Source of the DNA: Alphaproteobacteria bacterium | Lineage (GTDB): Bacteria; Pseudomonadota; Alphaproteobacteria; Micropepsales; Micropepsaceae | DNA length: 64,000 nt | Reading direction: 5' to 3' | Assembly: GCA_019241645.1 (NCBI GenBank) | Contig: JAFAWQ010000003.1 | Coordinates: forward strand, 62,001 to 126,000 | Part shown: piece by piece, positions 61,360 to 64,000 of the stretch | How positions within the stretch are numbered: position 1 is the first letter of the stretch | Layout: each line of letters begins with the position of its first letter | Program-made: the position numbers and the translations under genes | The notes under the pieces: generated by a model | The model's input: only the letters and a program-made list of their open reading frames with translations | What the model was told of the DNA's origin: nothing | Databases searched by the model: none

Positions 61360-64000
61360 TTATCCGAGGGCCGTCTTTATCGCGCTGCGGTTTTTTCCGA
61401 CGAAATTGAGGAACGCCTTCTCACCGACTTCCGTATTGAGGCCGTGCGAAAACACATCACCATGATCGAAGACATTTACGTTCTTGAGCTTTACGATCGG
61501 ATCTTGACCCACTCCACCATTCAGAACGTGACGCGGATCGTTCCGCCGCAGGACTTCCTCGCCGCGTTCCAGGATCGCCGGCACTTCGCCCCTCCGCAGG
61601 CCGGGGAGCCCGCCCCGATGGAAGCGTTGGGCTCCGGCGAAGACGGCGGCGTTAATAGCGCGTGACCGTCCGTCGCGCCCCACAATTCCACCTTCGTGGA
61701 ACTCTCCGAGAAACGTGAGTGCATTGTCGAGGAAACCAGATTCTCCTCCGACCTGACTAAACGCGGAAGAAAGGGCCAGTGTTTGCAGAGCGGCCGTCGC
61801 CGCCGTTGCCGCCCCCGCAAGACTGGTGACTGCTGTTGCGGCCAACGAACTAGACGTATTCAACGCGGCTAGCCCGGTGCCCGTTGCGTCATTGACGGCA
61901 CCCGACAAGAATTTCCCGATGCCGGTTCCAGACAGGGCATTGAGAACCTGTTGCTTTAGAATCATCTCCTCTATTTTCGTCACGAAATCCAAGGCGAATT
62001 GAAGAAGAGCCGTTCGCAGGGCGACGAAAACCTTGCGCGTCTGACCGAGGGTCGTATTGAAATTGCCCCAGGCGCTGACAATGCCATCGGCAATCAGCGT
62101 GTTCATCTGCCTGGCATCGGTGAGGCCGGTTTTGACGGTAGCGAGAGCCTGAGCCGCCTTCTCCAAGGTCTCGACCATTTTTTGATCGCCGATGGAGGCG
62201 GCTACGGATTGTGCGATCGGTAGAACTTGTCGAAGCGTCTCCCCAAGTTCCGCCACTTTCTTTTTCAGCGCATCGACTTCTTCTGCAGAGGAGCCATCGG
62301 AGAACGCGCGTTGCAGTTCCTGCGCCGCAGTCGTGTATTGCTCCGACAGAGCGGAAATCTGTTGTATGACCGTCTGCGCGTTCTGAGCCTGGTGGCTTAT
62401 GTCATAGTAGTAGCCTGCCGCTTGTTTCAGGGAATCGAGCACTCCAGGAGGGAAGCCGCCGCCGGCGTCAGCGAATTTTTTCGTCCACTCGCTGATCTGT
62501 TTTTGGATGAATAGGGACCGCTCGGCGCCTTCGCCGTACAGACGAGCCGCCATCGAGGCGTCCTGTGCTGCTTTGGCGTCGTCCTGCCACGCCTTGATCT
62601 GATCGTTCAGATCGGTCGTGACCTTCTCTATTTGGGTCTCGCCGGTCGAAAGAATAGGGGACGCCCCACCCATTTTTGTCGCGGCAAAGTTCAAAACATC
62701 CGCAACAGTCCGACCTCCGCCGAGGATGGACGGGTTTGAGCGAGTAGCCGAAGCGCCAGCGATCTTCGACGCCAGCTCATCCGGGTTGGCGAGAATCATT
62801 TTGATCGCGCCGGACGCTCCGAGAAAATGCGCAAGATAGGTGTTTGCCGCCGTAACCGGAACACCGGCTAGCGCGAGTGCGACTTGGTTCTGCCGGGTAA
62901 AAGCTTCCAGAACTTGCCGAGCCGCGTCAGCGTTGGCGCGTTGCGCCAGCTTCGCCTGTTCGGTCCAGTCCGCCAATTTCGGAAAGACCTGATCGAATAG
63001 CTGCAGCCAGGTTGCATTCGTGAATTGGCCGATGCCGAACGCGGAGGAGTTAGGATTCCTCGCCGTGACTTTGCCGCCACTCTCGACATAGATTATGCGT
63101 TCGATGATCGCCTTGTTATCGACAGGGAATGCCGACGCAGCGTCCTTCGCAGCCAGCGCGTGAACCTTGGCGACGACTTCGCTGTACATCTGTATCGCGC
63201 GAGCGAGAAGAACAGGGTCGTTCGCCGCCTGGTCTATAAGTTTCAGGAAAATGGTGGTGGCTTTATTGATTTGGTCTTCAAAACCGAATTGCTTCTTTAG
63301 GTCGGGTGCTATGTCGCCCAATGATCGCAGTGTATCTGCAAAACCTTCGGCGGAATCCCGCGCCTTGTCGAAGCCTGTCGAGGCGTCAAGACCAAGTGTC
63401 TTCAGGTCTCCGGGTGTTCCTTTGCCGCGGGAAAGGCGCAGTTCGGCTTCACCTTCTTTGACGGCTTTAAGCAACTCGCCGTATTTCTTCGCAATGTCGA
63501 GCAATTGGGCCGCGAAATCCTGGTATTGAGGATTCGCTACTCCGAAATCGCTTACTGCTTTCCTGAACTCCTCATAAGAAGCCTTGCCCCTCCGAAACTT
63601 GTCGATGATGGAATCGAGTTTCTTGCCAAGAGCATCCTGTTCAAAGACGGGAACATCGGAACCCGTGCTAACGACTTGCGGCACTGAGGGTAGGTTGTTT
63701 TGCGCCGTCGCGAGTTCGTTCTTGAGTTTCGTCAGGTTGGCGAGAATCTGGACTTCCGTAACGTCCTTGATCTTCTTCGCCCAATTCTCGACCTTTCCCG
63801 CAGCCTCGTCGTAGCCCTCTTTGATTTTTTCGAGGTGACGAGCGTGCTCGTCGAGCGCGGCAGTAGCGCCATCGACACTTGTAATCCACTTCCCCAGAAC
63901 GGTTTCGAGCGCGAAAGCGACTCCGGTGATGATGAGTCCGGTGCCACCGCCAATCGCCGCCCAGAACGCCCGGGCCGCCGCCGCCACAGTGCCGAACTTG
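61360..64000 (-). CDS. phage tail tape-measure protein with lytic transglycosylase domain (partial)
   Basis: At least 879 residues are visible; the 5' end lies beyond the window. The tape measure sets tail length and passes through the envelope during DNA injection. Long helical segments alternate with hydrophobic Ala/Gly stretches (GTGLAALNTSSSLAATAVTSLAGAATAATAA region, about 730-790). An internal SLT-type domain has the catalytic Glu in IIYVESGGKVTARN and the NSSAFGIGQFTNATW motif. The C-terminus, KLKNVNVFDHGDVFSHGL to FVGKNRSAIKTALG, is typical of tape-measure ends in this class. Confidence 0.85.
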   Translation of the reverse strand, partial: KFGTVAAAARAFWAAIGGGTGLIITGVAFALETVLGKWITSVDGATAALDEHARHLEKIKEGYDEAAGKVENWAKKIKDVTEVQILANLTKLKNELATAQNNLPSVPQVVSTGSDVPVFEQDALGKKLDSIIDKFRRGKASYEEFRKAVSDFGVANPQYQDFAAQLLDIAKKYGELLKAVKEGEAELRLSRGKGTPGDLKTLGLDASTGFDKARDSAEGFADTLRSLGDIAPDLKKQFGFEDQINKATTIFLKLIDQAANDPVLLARAIQMYSEVVAKVHALAAKDAASAFPVDNKAIIERIIYVESGGKVTARNPNSSAFGIGQFTNATWLQLFDQVFPKLADWTEQAKLAQRANADAARQVLEAFTRQNQVALALAGVPVTAANTYLAHFLGASGAIKMILANPDELASKIAGASATRSNPSILGGGRTVADVLNFAATKMGGASPILSTGETQIEKVTTDLNDQIKAWQDDAKAAQDASMAARLYGEGAERSLFIQKQISEWTKKFADAGGGFPPGVLDSLKQAAGYYYDISHQAQNAQTVIQQISALSEQYTTAAQELQRAFSDGSSAEEVDALKKKVAELGETLRQVLPIAQSVAASIGDQKMVETLEKAAQALATVKTGLTDARQMNTLIADGIVSAWGNFNTTLGQTRKVFVALRTALLQFALDFVTKIEEMILKQQVLNALSGTGIGKFLSGAVNDATGTGLAALNTSSSLAATAVTSLAGAATAATAALQTLALSSAFSQVGGESGFLDNALTFLGEFHEGGIVGRDGRSRAINAAVFAGAQRFHRGGLPGLRRGEVPAILERGEEVLRRNDPRHVLNGGVGQDPIVKLKNVNVFDHGDVFSHGLNTEVGEKAFLNFVGKNRSAIKTALG

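Larger units (their letters stand above)
52243..64000. mobile_element. integrated element or prophage, left arm (runs off window)
   Basis: The left boundary is a tRNA-Arg 3' fragment, followed within 160 bases by a tyrosine integrase gene, and the right part holds a phage tail tape-measure gene. Genes from 53718 to 58223 have visibly lower GC and no recognised chromosomal function. The right end, an intact tRNA-Arg, must lie beyond 64000 if this is one element. The extent between phage genes and host-like genes (MHYT kinase, lectin) is not certain. Confidence 0.75.

Noticed and set aside
1-64000. CRISPR array, rRNA operon or retron
   Set aside because: I saw no regular spaced direct repeats, no rRNA sequence and no reverse transcriptase motif in any frame.

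Overview
The window reads as a contiguous piece of an alphaproteobacterial chromosome, high in GC except in the accessory parts. The evidence is a CtrA cell-cycle regulator with its inhibitor SciP, a COQ9-like ubiquinone protein, a GANTC site in the ctrA promoter region, a GTTC-N7-GTTC motif of the alphaproteobacterial LexA type, and the rpmH-rnpA-yidD-yidC-engB-argB order. Secreted GloVer, HAF-like and PQQ-propeller proteins suggest a soil or freshwater relative of Rhizomicrobium (Micropepsaceae). That placement is inference; no rRNA is present to test it.

Layout. 1-9.8 kb is core: ribosomal protein L34, RNase P protein, YidD/YidC membrane insertion, EngB, ArgB, a secreted DUF1036 protein, lysine/diaminopimelate genes dapD and dapE, a PaaE-like oxidoreductase and an aromatic aminotransferase. 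9.8-11.7 kb holds two toxin-antitoxin pairs (TacA/TacT and PrlF/YhaV) with recognisable operators. 12-21 kb returns to core: peptide deformylase, COQ9, purK/purE, threonine ammonia-lyase, tRNA-Met, mnmA, sciP, lemA, a DUF2207 protein, fliJ. ctrA follows at 21.3 kb. 22-29.2 kb is accessory: four secreted proteins on the minus strand and a divergent CadC-like transmembrane regulator. 29.2-35.8 kb holds NamZ-like muramidase, DOMON-like protein, VapBC, priA, DUF484 and xerC. 35.9-52.1 kb mixes metabolic genes (a fused EgtB-EgtD ergothioneine enzyme, aldehyde dehydrogenase, glycogen phosphorylase, HerA-like ATPase, rpsU) with secreted repeat proteins, a cytochrome P460 and a palindromic insertion element. 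From 52.24 kb to the right edge lies an integrated element: a 48-nt tRNA-Arg 3' fragment as its left attachment site, a tyrosine integrase, unknown lower-GC cargo, a lectin, an MHYT histidine kinase and the end of a phage tail tape-measure gene that runs off the window.

The most unusual pattern is at two core genes. A 105-bp copy of the 3' end of the aminotransferase gene lies about 1 kb downstream, past the TacA/TacT module. A 75-bp copy of the 3' end of ctrA lies about 1.3 kb downstream, past a PQQ-propeller gene. In both, nearly all differences between the copies are synonymous, so the displaced tails look like true former gene ends. This suggests cargo inserted just behind the stop codon of a core gene together with a replacement 3' end. 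The TacT toxin reads through one of these tails out of frame and gains a C-terminal extension.
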